Below are positions 36,431-49,009 of a DNA stretch of 64,000 bases, piece after piece. The notes beneath the pieces were generated by a model. That model saw only the letters and a program-made list of their open reading frames with translations. It was not told where the DNA came from and did no database searches. A program made the translations under genes and the position numbers. The DNA lies in contig CM028334.1 of assembly GCA_016647705.1 (NCBI GenBank), forward strand, positions 3,467,546 through 3,531,545, in the 5' to 3' direction. Positions within the stretch are counted from its first letter, which is position 1; every line of letters begins with the position of its first letter. This DNA comes from Eucommia ulmoides (taxonomy: Eukaryota > Streptophyta > Magnoliopsida > Garryales > Eucommiaceae).

Positions 36431-37009
36431 AATGTTGTGGTTGTGTTCGATATTAGTTATATTTAGTATTGGTGAGACTAAAACTCAAATTATTAAATTA
36501 TAGATAAACATTGATATTTCTTTAAACTATTTTCAGCCCTTAACGTCTACGCTTCGTCTCATCATTGACATGCTGATAAAATAATAATTTTACCTTTTGA
36601 TTATCTCAATCTTGCTAGTATTTGAATAATTCAATTCATGCCAAGTACTAAATTTTAATTTTTTTAATCAAAGAAAAACGTTTTAATCTAATAAATTATT
36701 TACTCAAATCCAAAGAAGAAGAAAATTTCGATTTTACTTGAGTGTAGAAACCATCAAGGAAACCGGCATGGGACAAGTTGTTTACTGTTTTCATCATTTT
36801 TCAGACCACCTATTTATGTAAGTCCGATAATGACGGTTCATGCACTAATTCTTTTCCTTTTTTTTGGTATGGTTTGTCCAGTCCAATTTAGGCTCATCTC
36901 GACTAATCACTTTTTCGAACAATCTTAAGGGCGCACTACCCCCACATCAAACCAGTACAATCATGATTTAATTCAAGATTTAATTCTTAGATTGTTCTTC
37001 AGGAGTAGG
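36431..37009. other. AT-rich intergenic DNA
   Basis: No gene or clear element end recognised. Confidence 0.5.
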
Positions 37010-37575
37010 GATGGTAATAAAAATCGAAGCAACGGATAACCGAACGAAACCGAACTGAATTGTCCGTTTTTTTAACCGACTAAATGGTTTGGTTGCGGAT
37101 TTGATTTTGAAATTAACAAATGAAACGATTTTGGTTTTAATTTTGGTTTTGGGATAATAACCATGAAACCGAACCGCATAACCGAACCGTGTAATTGATA
37201 TTTTAGATATATTTTTATAATTTATATACCTTTATTTTTTTATATATTTATAGTTTAATCCCTAATATATATGTATGCGTGTTAGGGTTAGCTTGTGGTT
37301 TGGTTTTGTTCTTTCGAATTTTATGTTTTATATTTTTGTTTATATATAAAAAATAATGATCCGTGTTTTTATTTTGTTTTTGTTTTTAATATAAAAATAA
37401 AAAATCTTAAATAATTTCGCAATTTTGGTTTTGGTTTTTTAGTTTTGGTTTTACATATAGCTAAATGGTTCGGTTTTAAAATCGTTTAAAAAAAACATAC
37501 GATTTTAGTTTGATGTATATCTAACGGTTTTGGTTTTATATAAAATCGGATCGAAATCGAACCATCAACATCTTT
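37010..37575. repeat. AACCGAA/CGGTTTTGG-rich dispersed repeat, copy 1
   Basis: Opens 'ggtaataaaaatcgaag' then 'aaccgaacgaaaccgaac', and has inverted, GGTTTTGG-rich stretches to about 37575. A related copy lies at 40160-40570. Such sequences are common dispersed repeats in plants; class unknown. The frames at 40120-40468 are products of this composition. Confidence 0.55.
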
Positions 37576-38044
37576 ATCCAGTATCCATGAGAGTTAAAGT
37601 CTGATTAACCAAAAAATAAAATAGAATATTTTTTCTTACTAATCGGATTCACAAATCCGGGTTTCATGCACTTGTTTTTCAATAATTGAAATTAACCACT
37701 AATAGCAATAGTATTCAACAAATAATAAATTAGCACGTAACGTCAAAACACATCATATCCATCATTCTCATCGAAATGAAATTGGAGTATCTTGTTGGGT
37801 ATGTCAAAATAAAATAAAATTTATTGTAAAATGACAAAAATAAATCTTATTTATAAATTTAATTGTTTTTTACTTCAATTAACCTGATAATTTTTTATTT
37901 CTAAATATTTTTATTAAATCGCATCAAACAAAAAAAAAAAAACAATTTTGATTCAATCATTCTATTAACTATATTTTTTTTTTATAAATAAAAAAATATG
38001 AGTATTTAAAAAATAAATAAATATCGAGCTTTTTAAATTTCACT

Positions 38045-38462
38045 TAGCGTATGCTTGGTTGGAAGGATGGAAAAAGAAAAGAGAAAAAAAAAATGAGATG
38101 ATAATATTTTTATCCATCGTGAAAGAAAAATTATTTTCCCTAGTGTTATTTAGTTTGAAAAGAAAAATGAAAGAAAAAATAATAATTTACTTTAATGTAA
38201 TTTACTATTTTACCTTCATATATTACGAAAATAAATAAAAAATTATATTATCAAGGGTACAATTGTAATTTTATTTATTTTTCATCACTTTCCTTCATTT
38301 TCCTCCCATATTTGTGAGAAAATAAAAATTGCATGGAAAATTGTGTTTTTTCCATCCTATTTTTTTTCCACTCCATTTTCCATCCAACCAAATAGATTTT
38401 TTTTTTTTCATTTCATTTTCATTTTCTTTTCCATCTATTTTTCACCTAACCAAACGCACCTT
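38045..38462. mobile_element. MITE, family M3
   Basis: About 420 bp with imperfect inverted ends (GTATGCTTGGTTGGAAGG at left; complement of GGTGCGTTTGGTTAGGTG at right) and purine-rich/pyrimidine-rich arms ('gaaaaagaaaagag' against 'cattttcttttccat'). Similar arms appear at 23290-23850, 41885-42060 and 43400-43710. Confidence 0.5.
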
Positions 38463-38465
38463 AGG

Positions 38466-38612
38466 GTCTTTGATTTATCAGGGTCGACCTTGATAATACA
38501 AATTAGATAATTTAAAATAATTAATTATTATATTTTAAATTATATAAAAATAATTTTTAATAGAATAATATTAAAATGTATCATTACATAGACGGCGTTT
38601 CACTCTCTAGAC
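38466..38612 (+). mobile_element. Possible decayed Helitron 3' part
   Basis: The AT-rich body ('ataattaattattatattttaaattatataaaa', 'gaataatattaaaatgt') resembles the 3' half of the Helitron at 10053-10445 and ends CTCTCTAG. The hairpin is not preserved. Confidence 0.3.
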
Positions 38613-40159
38613 TTTTTATTTCTCTTTATGTACCCAAAAAAACATATGCACCTAATTATTATTATCGATTTACTAAAAGTAGGGTAAAAATTTAAAGATA
38701 AAAAACTTATTCTTGTGAATATGTTTTATTATTCTACACTTTTACTTGTATTTTAATTTAAACATTGACCACATGCACAAATAATCCAAAAAATAAACTT
38801 TGTGGAAAACACAATGATGAATTTAAGAAGAAAAAAATGATAAAAGAACACCACATCTTGTTCTAGGAAGCACACTCACTTAAACAACCACCACTACAAT
38901 TAATTTAGGTCAAAATTGTGACAACAAAATTAAGATTTTATCTATTTTGTTATTCATATTAAACACTTCTTATAATCTTTTTATATAAAATATAAAATAG
39001 ATTTAGTCAGAATTTGATAACCGCTAATTTTTTTATATTTAAAAAAACAAAAAATAAAATAAAATTATGTACTTTTTTTTAACAGTAAAAAATATTATTA
39101 TTTGTTTTTTCAATTTTATACACTAATACGTAAATGAAAATCGATGGAGTCCTCTTACTTTTTTTAATCAATCACGAGCATTTTTAGAATTTAGACATCA
39201 ATTTGTAGGAATAATATAAATAGATTATCTATAGGATCATTTTGGGTCTTTCACAACCTCAAAACTTAGTTCATAAGGTGAGGTTTTCCTTTAATTTATA
39301 ATTTGATCATCAACTCCTTTCACATACGATGTATAATAAACTCAACAATCTCCTCCTCACACATCGAGTCTTTAGTTGATTAATCCTCGACTAATCTCTT
39401 CTTTTGTGGTTATTTGATTAGAGTTGTTATAATATGGGTTATGGTACCAATATAAGGTGCTATTGGATTTCTATTAATCCCAAAAGTTAACACATGAGAT
39501 GAAACTCTCTCACACTAATAACATGATCATCAGACCCTTTCAAATCCGAGGTAGGATAAACTCAATATTATAGCTATATTATCAAATACTTTTTGACTTT
39601 TTATTTTTTCCTCTAAATATTTTTTTGTCAAAATGACTTTTGAAAAAAAAATTATATTATATTAATTATTTTAAAAAATTACATTAAACTAGCAAACGAA
39701 AAAAAATGTTTAAATAATCAACATTGTTGTCAGCCAATTCAAATCCCCCATGATTAAATTTTTTATATTAAAGTATCAATTTTATGCAAAAAATTGAATT
39801 AATTAGATGGTCAATTCAATGTATATTTTATAAACTCAATTAGTTTATAAATATAATAATACATGGGAGTAGTTGCTATTCGCACTCCACCTATTTTTTT
39901 CTATATTCCGCACTCCACCTATTTTTTTCTGTATTCCGCTTTCTCGTGCTTTTACTTTTATTTTTGACAAAAATACTCCTATTTTCTTCTATAGTCCGTT
40001 TTTTTCGTACTTTTACTTTTATTTTTGACAAAAATACTCCTCTTGAATAATTTTAAGATTTTTTAAAATGAGAAAAATAAAAAAATAAAAATTGTTCCAA
40101 AAATCAACTATATAGCCATTTATAAAGGACATTTAGAAAGAAAAAAGCGAGAGGGCATG
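38613..40159. other. AT-rich intergenic DNA with local duplications
   Basis: No gene. Two similar stretches (39250-39350 and 39490-39565: 'ttataatttgatcatcaa', 'taataaactcaacaat') resemble decayed LTR pieces. At 39875-40040, 'cactccacctatttttttct' and 'cttttacttttatttttgac' are each repeated in tandem. Confidence 0.4.
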
Positions 40160-40570
40160 AAAATTAAGGATTGCAATAAAAACCAAAGCGACAGGTAACC
40201 AAGCGAAATCAAACCGAATAATCCGGTTTTGAAACCGATTAAATGGATTGGCTGTAGTTTTGGTTTTGAAATCAGCAACCGAAACGTTTTTTGTTTTGGT
40301 TTTAGGATAATAACCACGAAACTGAACTGCGTAACCAAACTGTATAACCAATATTTTAGATATGATTATAAAAAAACAACGGTCGGCGATTTCGATTTTA
40401 ATTTTTTTTTTTTTTTAATTAAAAAAAAAAGAAGAGAGTTTTTTAATTTTGGTTTTAATGTTGAATAAAGTTAAATAGTCCGATTTTAATCATTTAAAAA
40501 AATTGACGGTTTTAACCGCAGTTTTGATTTGATATACGTGACGATTTTAATTTTGACTTTTATGTAAAAT
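40160..40570. repeat. AACCGAA/CGGTTTTGG-rich dispersed repeat, copy 2
   Basis: Same order of phrases as 37010-37575: 'gcaataaaaaccaaagcgac', 'ccggttttgaaaccgatta', 'ttttggttttaggataataacca'. More diverged, and about 560 bp upstream of the SAUR promoter. Confidence 0.55.
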
Positions 40571-40879
40571 CGTGGTGAAAGACATCCATATAATTGGAGT
40601 GTAAAATCGTGGTGAAAGATAAATGGGTGCAGCTATATTTGTAAGAATCATGCTGGATATATAAGAAATTAATTCATGACTGAATGCTAACCATTAAAAT
40701 GGCCTCATCCACGTTGCTTTTGAAGAACTGTTTGTCTTTTTTTATAAACGACGGCTGCTTCTGAACCCGCTTCTGCGTTGCATCCCGTTGACAATGCCCG
40801 TCATTATCAAGGAGCAGAGTATTAGAGGCATACATACGGGTGTATATATATATATGTGGGGGTTTATATGGGTATGGCT

Positions 40880-40936
40880 GTATATAAAAGTAAAAGCCTC
40901 TCCAGACAGCAATTACCCAAGTTACCAACTCCTCTC

Positions 40937-40968
<32 letters not shown>
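40880..40968 (+). promoter_or_regulatory. SAUR core promoter and CT-rich leader
   Basis: TATATAAAAG at 40880-40889 is a good plant TATA box about 290 bp before the chosen ATG. A CT-repeat tract follows at 40929-40968, common in plant 5' leaders. No canonical auxin-response TGTCTC pair was established. Confidence 0.55.
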
Positions 40969-40981
<13 letters not shown>

Positions 40982-41173
40982 TGCACCTCTGTTTCAATTT
41001 TATGCTGAATCTTCTCGAACTCCTCTGTTTCAGCTTTCAAATTTCTAATTCGTTTGAGATATGAACGATTTGGGTATACCGGAATCGAAATCCATCTCCA
41101 ATTTAGCCTACGATAGAGGTTGAATTTGAATCCAAATTTGAACCGTTATACTCTGTTTCTTGAGTTTACAGCA

Positions 41174-41590
41174 ATGGATGCCGGGAAGGGTGGTAACGGG
41201 AAGAAGAATTTTTTGCTCAAAACATGGGACCGTTGCCGGTCGTTTGGAAACCGGCAACCCGGCATTCTCTCGAAGAGCAAATCGAGCAACGTTGGCGGCG
41301 AGAACAGCTACCGGAGAAAGCTCCGGTTGGCGCCGCCCGGCTGTTTTTGCGTCTACGTGGGACCGGAAAAACAGAGGTTCGTGATCAAGGCGGAGTACGC
41401 TAATCACCCGATGTTCAGGATGCTGCTAGAAGACGCCGAATCGGAGTACGGACACAACAGCGACGGGCCCATCTTGCTTCCCTGCGACGTCGACTTATTT
41501 TACAGAGTGTTGTCGGAGATTGACGCTGGAGAAGAAGAAGACGATAATGCGGTGGGTGCGGAGTCGGGTACGGGTCGTGTAGTCCGTTGA
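41174..41590 (+). CDS. SAUR: SAUR family auxin-responsive protein
   Basis: Intronless frame of 138 aa. The SAUR domain is clear: APPGCFCVYVGPEKQRFVIK (residues about 53-72), NHPMFRMLLEDAESEYG, then GPILLPCDVDLFYRVLSEID. The N-terminus is basic (GKKNFLLKTWDRCRSF) and the C-terminus acidic (EEEDD). SAURs are small, auxin-induced proteins; many promote cell expansion by inhibiting PP2C.D phosphatases, which is family knowledge. The frame is open from an upstream ATG at 41120 that would add 18 residues; I chose 41174 (MDAGKGG) because relatives begin with a short M-D/K-rich leader. The nearest neighbours are repeats. No lesions; this looks like a live gene. Confidence 0.93.
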   Translation: MDAGKGGNGKKNFLLKTWDRCRSFGNRQPGILSKSKSSNVGGENSYRRKLRLAPPGCFCVYVGPEKQRFVIKAEYANHPMFRMLLEDAESEYGHNSDGPILLPCDVDLFYRVLSEIDAGEEEDDNAVGAESGTGRVVR

Positions 41591-42079
41591 ACCCGACCCG
41601 ACGAGTGGGTAATAGCAGCATGGATAAGGGATATGGGTCATACGGCATTCTCACTCCATCTAGGCTTATTAGGATGAATTAGAACACGTGGCAGATGTAA
41701 TGTATGATACACACTTTTTTTTTTTCTTTAATATATGTTTATTAAATATTAATAATATATAACTTAAATATTTACTTGTACCAAAAAAAAATCTGTACTA
41801 TATTGATTTTTAATTTTATATTCATAAAAATATAATAAATAAATTAAAAAAATTATAAAGTACACAATATAATTTAATTTAAAAGTGTGTTTGATATGAG
41901 ATGAAAAAGAAAAAAGAAAAGAAAATGGAAAGATAAATTATTGTTCCCACCACTTTTTTTTTTTTTTTTTTTCCCCAAATATGAGGTAAAAATGAAAATG
42001 AGTTATTTACCTAATAAATAGAAATTTTAAAAAAAATTAATGAAAGCGGATATAAACTAACTTATTTACTCAACGCATG
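41591..42079. other. SAUR 3' flank and MITE-like arm
   Basis: 41591-41880 should include the SAUR 3' UTR. From 41885 the sequence ('gtgtgtttgatatgagatg', AAAAGAAA runs, 'aactaacttatttactcaacgcatg') is the inverted partner of 43366-43710, so the inverted repeat around 42080-43366 reaches out to here. Confidence 0.5.
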
Positions 42080-43366
42080 TATTTCAGAGTTAGTAGCACC
42101 GGGAATCAAGATCCTATGGTTAGTAGTACCAGGAACCAAGTCTTTCGGCCAGAAGAGAGAGAGAGAGAGAGCACCAAAGTCAAAATACTTCAAAACCCAA
42201 GTATTTGTTTACACTCTATACCCTAAAGTTTGACTATTATTTTATTTTAAACAATCTTTGTTGTTTTTAACTTTTTACTCATTTTTTTTTCTTTTTTAAT
42301 TTCGTTTTTTATAAAAAAAACTTTTTTTGTTTGTTAATTTTCATTTATTTGATTTTTGTAATTTAAATTTAAAAGTAAGGTCAAACGGTCGATCGAATAA
42401 GTCAAACGTTTGATTAGTTAAAGCAGTTAGATAAAAAATTCTGAAAACTAATCCAGTCGGTCGACTGATTTGACAAATCAGTCGATAGTTGAAAATAATG
42501 GGTTTAAATTGCATGTCTTGATCTAAATTGTCAACCGAATGGAGCATCGTGTAGACTAAATTGAATTTTTACTTAAATTCAATTGAAAATAAAAAAATAT
42601 TTTTACTTCACAAAAATATTTTTACTTCAAAAATTATTTATTACTTTAAATAATAAAAAATATTTATTTTTAATTGAATTCAAATAAAAATTCAATTTGG
42701 TCGACATGATGCGCTGAGGTAAAAAATATAATTTTTTTTAAGTAATAAATAATTTTTGAAGTAATTTTTTTTTTTTATTTATTTTCAATTGAATTCAAGT
42801 AAAAATTCAATTTAATCAACATGATGTCCCATTCGGTTGACAGGTTAGATCAAGACATGCAATTTAAACCTACTATTTTCAACGGTCGACTGATTTGTCA
42901 AGTCGGTCGACTGACTGGATTAGTTTTCAGAACTTTTTACCTCACAACTTTAACCAATCAAACGTTTGATTTATTCGATCGACCGTTTGACCTCACTTTT
43001 AAATTTAAATTACAAAAATCAAAAAAATGAAAATTAACAAACAAAAAAAGTTTTTTTATAAAAAAACGAAATTAAAAAAAAAAAAAAAAAAAGAGTAAAA
43101 AGTAAAAAGCAACAAAAGATTGTTTAAAATAAAATAATAGTCAAACTTTAGGGTATAAAGTGTAAACAAATACTTGGGTTTTGAAGAATTTTTACTTTGG
43201 TGCTCTCTCTCTCTCTCTCCTCTCTCTTGGCAGAAAAAAAAACAGAAAAAGAAAAAAAGAAGACTTGGTTCTCTCTCTCTGTCCTCTGTCTACTCTCTCT
43301 GCTGGCGGAAAAAAAAAAGACTTGGTTCCGGTACTACTAACCCCGAAATACGTGCGTTGAGTAAAT
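42080..43366. mobile_element. Long foldback element, copy 1
   Basis: Two arms of about 600 bp are inverted copies. Left: 'gttagtagcaccggga', 'accaaagtcaaaatacttc', 'aaagtttgactattatttt', 'cgatcgaataagtcaaacg', 'aatcagtcgata'. Right: the same in reverse order, ending 'cggtactactaaccccgaaa'. The centre is AT-rich around 'tggtcgacatgatgcgctgagg' (42700). Each arm holds a frame of about 70 codons (42341-42547 minus, 42821-43030 plus) that reads the same peptide. No transposase is visible, so it is non-autonomous. Confidence 0.8.
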
Positions 43367-44757
43367 AAGTTAGTTTATACCCGTTGTCAATAATTTTTTT
43401 TTTTTTAAATTTCTATTTATTACGTAAAGAACTCAAATGAAAAAGATATAGGGAAAAAGAGTCAAAATGACTATTTTACCCCATTTATTTTATATAACAA
43501 ATACTTATTTCATTTATACTAAAGATAAAATAGTAAATTAAGGGAAAAATATATTTTTTTTATTTTTTTTTAATATACACAAAATATTATTTCTCCTCCT
43601 TCAAATATTCCTTTAATCAAACTTACTAAGGAAAATGATTTTTCCTCTATAAAGGATAAAAAAAAAATCTTTTTCATTTTCCTTTTCCACCCTCCAACCA
43701 AACATACGGCGTTTACATAGGGATCTTAATTTGTTAGCAAAACTATCAAATGATCCCAATAATTTTTCAATAAACACAATGCCTCTTTTTGAATATATTG
43801 TCATATTTGCCTTTATTTAAATATTGCTAGATTCCATTCTGTTTGTAACCCAAGAAGTTTCATCTAATTAATTGGGGGATTGTTTGTAGCCCAAGAAGTT
43901 CGGGAGGAATAAGGATAAAAGAAACCAAACTCAGTAATGACGCAATGCAATCTTATAGGTGGAAGTCATTAAGAATAAACACAAACTTGAAAATAGCCCG
44001 TGGGCTAAGAGAAAGGGTGGATCTCACTTTTGAAGAGGTATTTGGAATACCGGATATATCCTTATGAAAATAATTAAATGGATAGTTGGAGACGGTGCTT
44101 CCATATGTCTCTAGACTAGAGGTGGACAGCGAGCGGGTTAGGACAGTTTAGGCCAAAACCATGGAACCAAATCAATACTATGCAGGTTAGATTAGTTTGA
44201 ACCGTAAACCGCCAATAATAAATATGAGTTTGTGCAGGTTGACTAATTTAAACCGTGAACTGTCAATAATGTGCAGGTTGGGCCTATTTTTCAAATTGGG
44301 CTAATGAAAATCATGTGTTGCCTAAGTATTTTCTGATTGAACCTTGGAATATGACAAATATTTTTAAAAAGAAAAATAATTGTATTGCTAAAACTTGCAC
44401 AGAAATTGCAATAACACAAAAATAAGAAAAAAAAACAAACAAACTATAATATAATTTGTAAAGCATAAAAAATAATAATAAATAAATAAATTTATAAATG
44501 TAAATAATAAAGTTTAAACCTGCATATTTACTAACCACTATGGGTGGACAAACCAACTTAGTATCCGGAGACCTCTGGGAGATTCTCCACTACCTCCGTC
44601 TATGAAATGACTAGAAACACAAGTAATGAGAATATAATTTCCAAATGGGAATGGATCTGGAAACTAAAGGCGCACCAAAATTTAAATTTTTTTATCTGAA
44701 TTATATTCTATAGGAATCTGCTGACCAATGATTTGAGGGCCAAATGGTCTAATGATG
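42080..44757 (+). repeat. Tandem duplication, unit 1 (2678 bp)
   Basis: Contains foldback copy 1 and 1.4 kb of downstream DNA including decayed L1 LINE sequence. Unit 2 (44758-47548) repeats all of it in the same order and orientation at very high similarity. All three breakpoints (before 42080, 44758 and 47549) read ATGTAT, a 6-bp microhomology. Confidence 0.88.
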
Positions 44758-45777
44758 TATTTCGGAGTTAGTAGCACCGGGAACCAAGATCCTAGGGTTA
44801 GTAGTACCGGGAACCAAATCTTTCGGCCAGAAGAGAGAGAGAGAAAGTCTTTTGGCCAGAAGAGAGAGAGAGAGCACCAAAGTCAAAATTCTTCAAAAGA
44901 GAGCACCAAAGTCAAAATACTTCAAAACCCAAGTATTTGTTTACACTTTATACTCTAAAGTTTGACTATTATTTTATTTTAAACAATCTTTGTTGTTTTT
45001 TACTTTTTACTCATTTTTTTTTTCTTTTTTAATTTCGTTTTTTATAGAAAAACTTTTTTTGTTCGTTAATTTTCATTTATTTGATTTTTGTAATTTAAAT
45101 TTAAAAGTAAGATAAAACGGTCGATCGAATAAGTCAAACGTTTGACTAGTTAAAGCAGTTAGATAAAAAGTTCTGAAAACTAATCCAGTCGGTTGACTGA
45201 CTTGACAAATCAGTCGATAATTGAAAATAATGGGTTTAAATTGCATGTCTTGATCTAAACTGTCGACCGAATGGGGCATCGTGTAGACTAAATTGAATTT
45301 TTACTTAAATTCAATTGAAAATAAAAAAATATTTTTACTTCAAAAATTATTTATTACTTTAAATAATAAAAAATATTTATTTTCAATTGAATTCAAATAA
45401 AAATTCAATTTGGTCGACATGATACACTGAGGTAAAAAATATAATTTTTTAAGTAATAAATAATTTTTGAAGTAAAAATATTTTTTTTTATTTTCAATTG
45501 AATTCAAGTAAAAATTCAATTTGGTCAACATGATGTCCCATTCAGTTGACAGGTTAGATCAAGACATGCAATTTAAACCTACTATTTTCAACGGTCGACT
45601 GATTTGTCAAGTCGGTCGACTGACTGAATTAGTTTTCAGAACTTTTTACCTCACAACTTTAACCAGTCAAACGTTTGATTTATTCGATCGACCGTTTTAC
45701 CTCACTTTTAAATTTAAATTACAAAAATCAAAAAAATGAAAATTAACAAACAAAAAAAGTTTTTTTTATAAAAAACG

Positions 45778-45811
<34 letters not shown>

Positions 45812-45919
45812 GTAAAAAGTAAAAAAGCAACAAAAGATTGTTTAAAATAAAATAATAGTCAAACTTTAGGGTATAAAGTGTAAACAAATACTTGGGTTTT
45901 GAAGAATTTTGACTTTGGT

Positions 45920-45999
<80 letters not shown>

Positions 46000-46140
46000 G
46001 TTGGCGGAAAAAAAAAAAAAAAAGAAAAAAAGAAGACTTGGTTCTCTCTCTCTCTCCTCTGTCTACTCTCTCTGCTGGCGGAAAAAAAAAAAAAAAAAGA
46101 CTTGGTTCCCGGTACTACTAACCCCGAAATACGTGCATTG
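44758..46140. mobile_element. Long foldback element, copy 2
   Basis: Same structure as copy 1. Inverted arms carry the same frame of about 70 codons twice (45073-45279 minus, 45521-45739 plus). The right arm contains an expanded CT tract. Confidence 0.8.
45921..45992. repeat. (CT)n microsatellite, expanded
   Basis: About 36 CT units, against about 8 at the same place in copy 1 (43203-43219). The Leu/Ser-repeat frames here are by-products. Confidence 0.92.
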
Positions 46141-48445
46141 AGTAAATAAGTTAGTTTATACCCATTGTCAATAATTTTTTTTTAAAATTTATATTTATTA
46201 TGTAAAGAACTCAAATGAAAAAGATGTAGGGAAAAAGATTTAAAATGACTATTTTACCCCATTTATTTTATATAACAAATACTTATTTCATTTATACTAA
46301 AGATAAAATAGTAAATTAAGGGAAAAATATTTTTTTTTTATTTTTTTTAATATACACAAAATATTATTTCTCCTCCTTCAAATATTCCTTTAACCAAACT
46401 TATTAAGGAAAATGATTTTTCCTTTATAAAGGATAAAAAAAAAAAATCTTTTTCATTTTCCTTTTCCACCCTCCAACCAAACATACGGCGTTTACATAGG
46501 GATCTTAATTTGTTAGCAAAACTATCAAATGATCCCAATAATTTTTCAATAAACACAATGCCTCTTTTTGAATATATTGTCATATTTGCCTTTATTTAAA
46601 TATTGCTAGATTCCATTCTGTTTGTAACCCAAGAAGTTTCATCTAATTAATTGGGGGATTGTTTGTAGCCCAAGAAGTTCGGGAGGAATAAGGATAAAAG
46701 AAACCAAACTCAGTAATGACGCAATGCAAACTTATAGGTGGAAGTCATTAAGAATAAATACAAACTTGAAAATAGCCCGTGGGCTAAGAGAAAGGGTGGA
46801 TCTCACTTTTGAAGAGTTATTTGGAATACCGGATATATCCTTATGAAAATAATTAAATGGATAGTTGGAGACGGTGCTTCCATATGTCTCTAGATTAGAG
46901 GTGGACAGCGAGCGGGTTAGGGCAGTTTAGGCCAAAACCATGGAACCAAATCAATACTATGCAGGTTAGATTAGTTTGAACCGTAAACCGCCAATAATAA
47001 ATATGAGTTTGTGCAGGTTGAAGTGTGCAGGTTGACTAATTTAAACCGTGAACTGTCAATAATGTGCAGGTTGGGCCTATTTTTTAAATTGGGCTAATGA
47101 AAATCATGTGTTGCCTAAGTATTTTCTGATTGAACCTTGGAATATGACAAATATTTTTAAAAAGAAAAATAATTGCATTGCTAAAACTTGCACAGAAATT
47201 GCAATAACACAAAAATAAGAAAAGAAAAAAAAAACTATAATATAATTTGTAAAGCATAAAAAATAATAATAAATAAATAAATTTATAAATATAAATAATA
47301 AAGTTTAAACCTGCATATTTACTAACCACTATGGGTGGACAAACCAATTTAGTATCCGGAGACCTCTGGGAGATTCTCCACTACCTCCGTCTATGAAATG
47401 ACTAGAAACACAAGTAATGAGAATATAATTTCCAAATGGGAATGGATCTGGAAACTAAAGGCGCACCAAAATTTAAATTTTTTTATCTGAATTATATTCC
47501 ATAGGAATCTGCTGACCAATGATTTGAGGGCCAAATGGTCTAATGATGTATCATCTCTATTTGAGAGATGCTTAAACTCTTTGAAAATGATAGACCACGC
47601 TCTTAGGAAATGCCCTAAGGCCTATGCAGTATGGTCATTTTTTCTTGACAATGAGTCACTAAGGAAAAATCTTCAAATTGATATCTTTGAATGTATTGAC
47701 AAACATCAAATGGAATACTTCTAACTTTCTTAAAGCTCTTAATTTCCTTGCTATCATCTGGGAGGTCTGGAATGACCAGAACAAAGAAACCATTGAGGGT
47801 TCATCTAGGGAGGCTTTTCAAGTGGCTTCCAAATTTCTATCATGTATAAAGATCTTTTGGATGCATTCTCCCCACACCAACCCCTTATATAATGAGAACT
47901 ACTTGCACTAATTCTAAAACTCCTGTGACAGGTTATTACAAACTAAACACGGATAGAAGTACTAGAGGCAATCCAGGAAAATGAGAAATTGGGGGACTTG
48001 TGAGGGACTACCAAGGAGTATGGCTTGTGGGCTACTATGGACGACTGCCATCTTGCACAGTTATTGAGGCAAAACTCAGGAGTATTCACACTGGAATCAT
48101 GATTGCAGCAACTTGGAAGTTGGAACTACCCAAGGGTGATTGTGGAAACAGACACGGTCGAAGCAATGACACTCATACTCGAAGAATGCCTAGAGACACA
48201 CTGTTACAAACCCCTGGGTGAAAGATTATAAAAGATTTCTCAAGAACAATAATTATAAGCTACATTATGTTCCGAGAGAGAAACAAATGTGCAGACTTTC
48301 TCGCTAAAAAGGACATGGATGGAAGAGCTTGGAATTCCCAATAGAAGATATGACAATCATGATAATGTCAAAGATGGACATGAACGCATTTAATCGTTTG
48401 CCTTAGTTTTGTTATATTCTCTTTTGTATTAAATAAATAAAAAAA

Positions 48446-48961
48446 GATTTCATTTTGATCGGTCAATATTTCATAGATATATATTCCAAAAAATAAGGAG
48501 AAATTATCATATGTATTTGTAGAAAAAACTTATAAATAATCAAATAATTTCATCAATTTTTTTCATTCTTAACATCATCAAATCATACAACAATAACCAC
48601 CCACTTTAGGACTCCAAAATGAAACCCCAAACGTCTTTTTTTTATCAAAAAATATAATCCATATTAAACTCAACACGTTAAGATTGTTTATCAATACTAA
48701 AAAAATTCTTCACGATTTTATTAAATTCCACACAAGCATATCAAAAAATTATCACAATATTAATTCAACCATGAACAAAATTCCACACAAGCATATCAAA
48801 AAATTATCACAATATTAATTCAACCATGAACAATGAATCAAAGTGATATCAAAACGTTGAATTCGAACACTACTTACAACCCACATTTAGGAGTAAATAA
48901 TAATAACAAAATATGATAAAATTATAATTACTAACTATCCTTTTGCTAAAGATATTTTTGG

Positions 48962-49009
<48 letters not shown>

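Larger units (their letters stand above)
44758..47548 (+). repeat. Tandem duplication, unit 2 (2791 bp)
   Basis: Second copy of unit 1, with foldback copy 2 at 44758-46140. Differences are mostly homopolymer and microsatellite length (CT tract 45921-45992, poly-A near 45785), scattered single-base changes, a small insertion near 44845 and a short local duplication near 47015. After 47548 the L1 reading frame continues uninterrupted, so the right edge of this unit is the original DNA. Confidence 0.88.
43830..48445 (+). mobile_element. L1-type LINE remnant (C-terminal part), partly duplicated
   Basis: Plus-strand remnants of a plant L1 ORF2. First is IRETKLSNDAMQ and a WKSLRINTNLKIARGL segment, present in both units (about 43890 and 46690). 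Next is the zinc-binding reverse-transcriptase tail, NDLRAKWSNDVSSL then HALRKCPKAYAVWSFF (47515-47645). An RNase H-type domain follows, with LVGYYGRLPSC and EAKLRSIHTG (48010-48110). Last is FRERNKCADFLAKKDMDGRA (48270-48325) before an A-rich 3' end near 48435. Stops and frameshifts throughout; non-functional. AT-rich inserts (44110-44560 and its copy) interrupt it. Confidence 0.8.

Noticed and set aside
45899..46141. Leu-Ser repeat protein
   Set aside because: Translation of a CT microsatellite.
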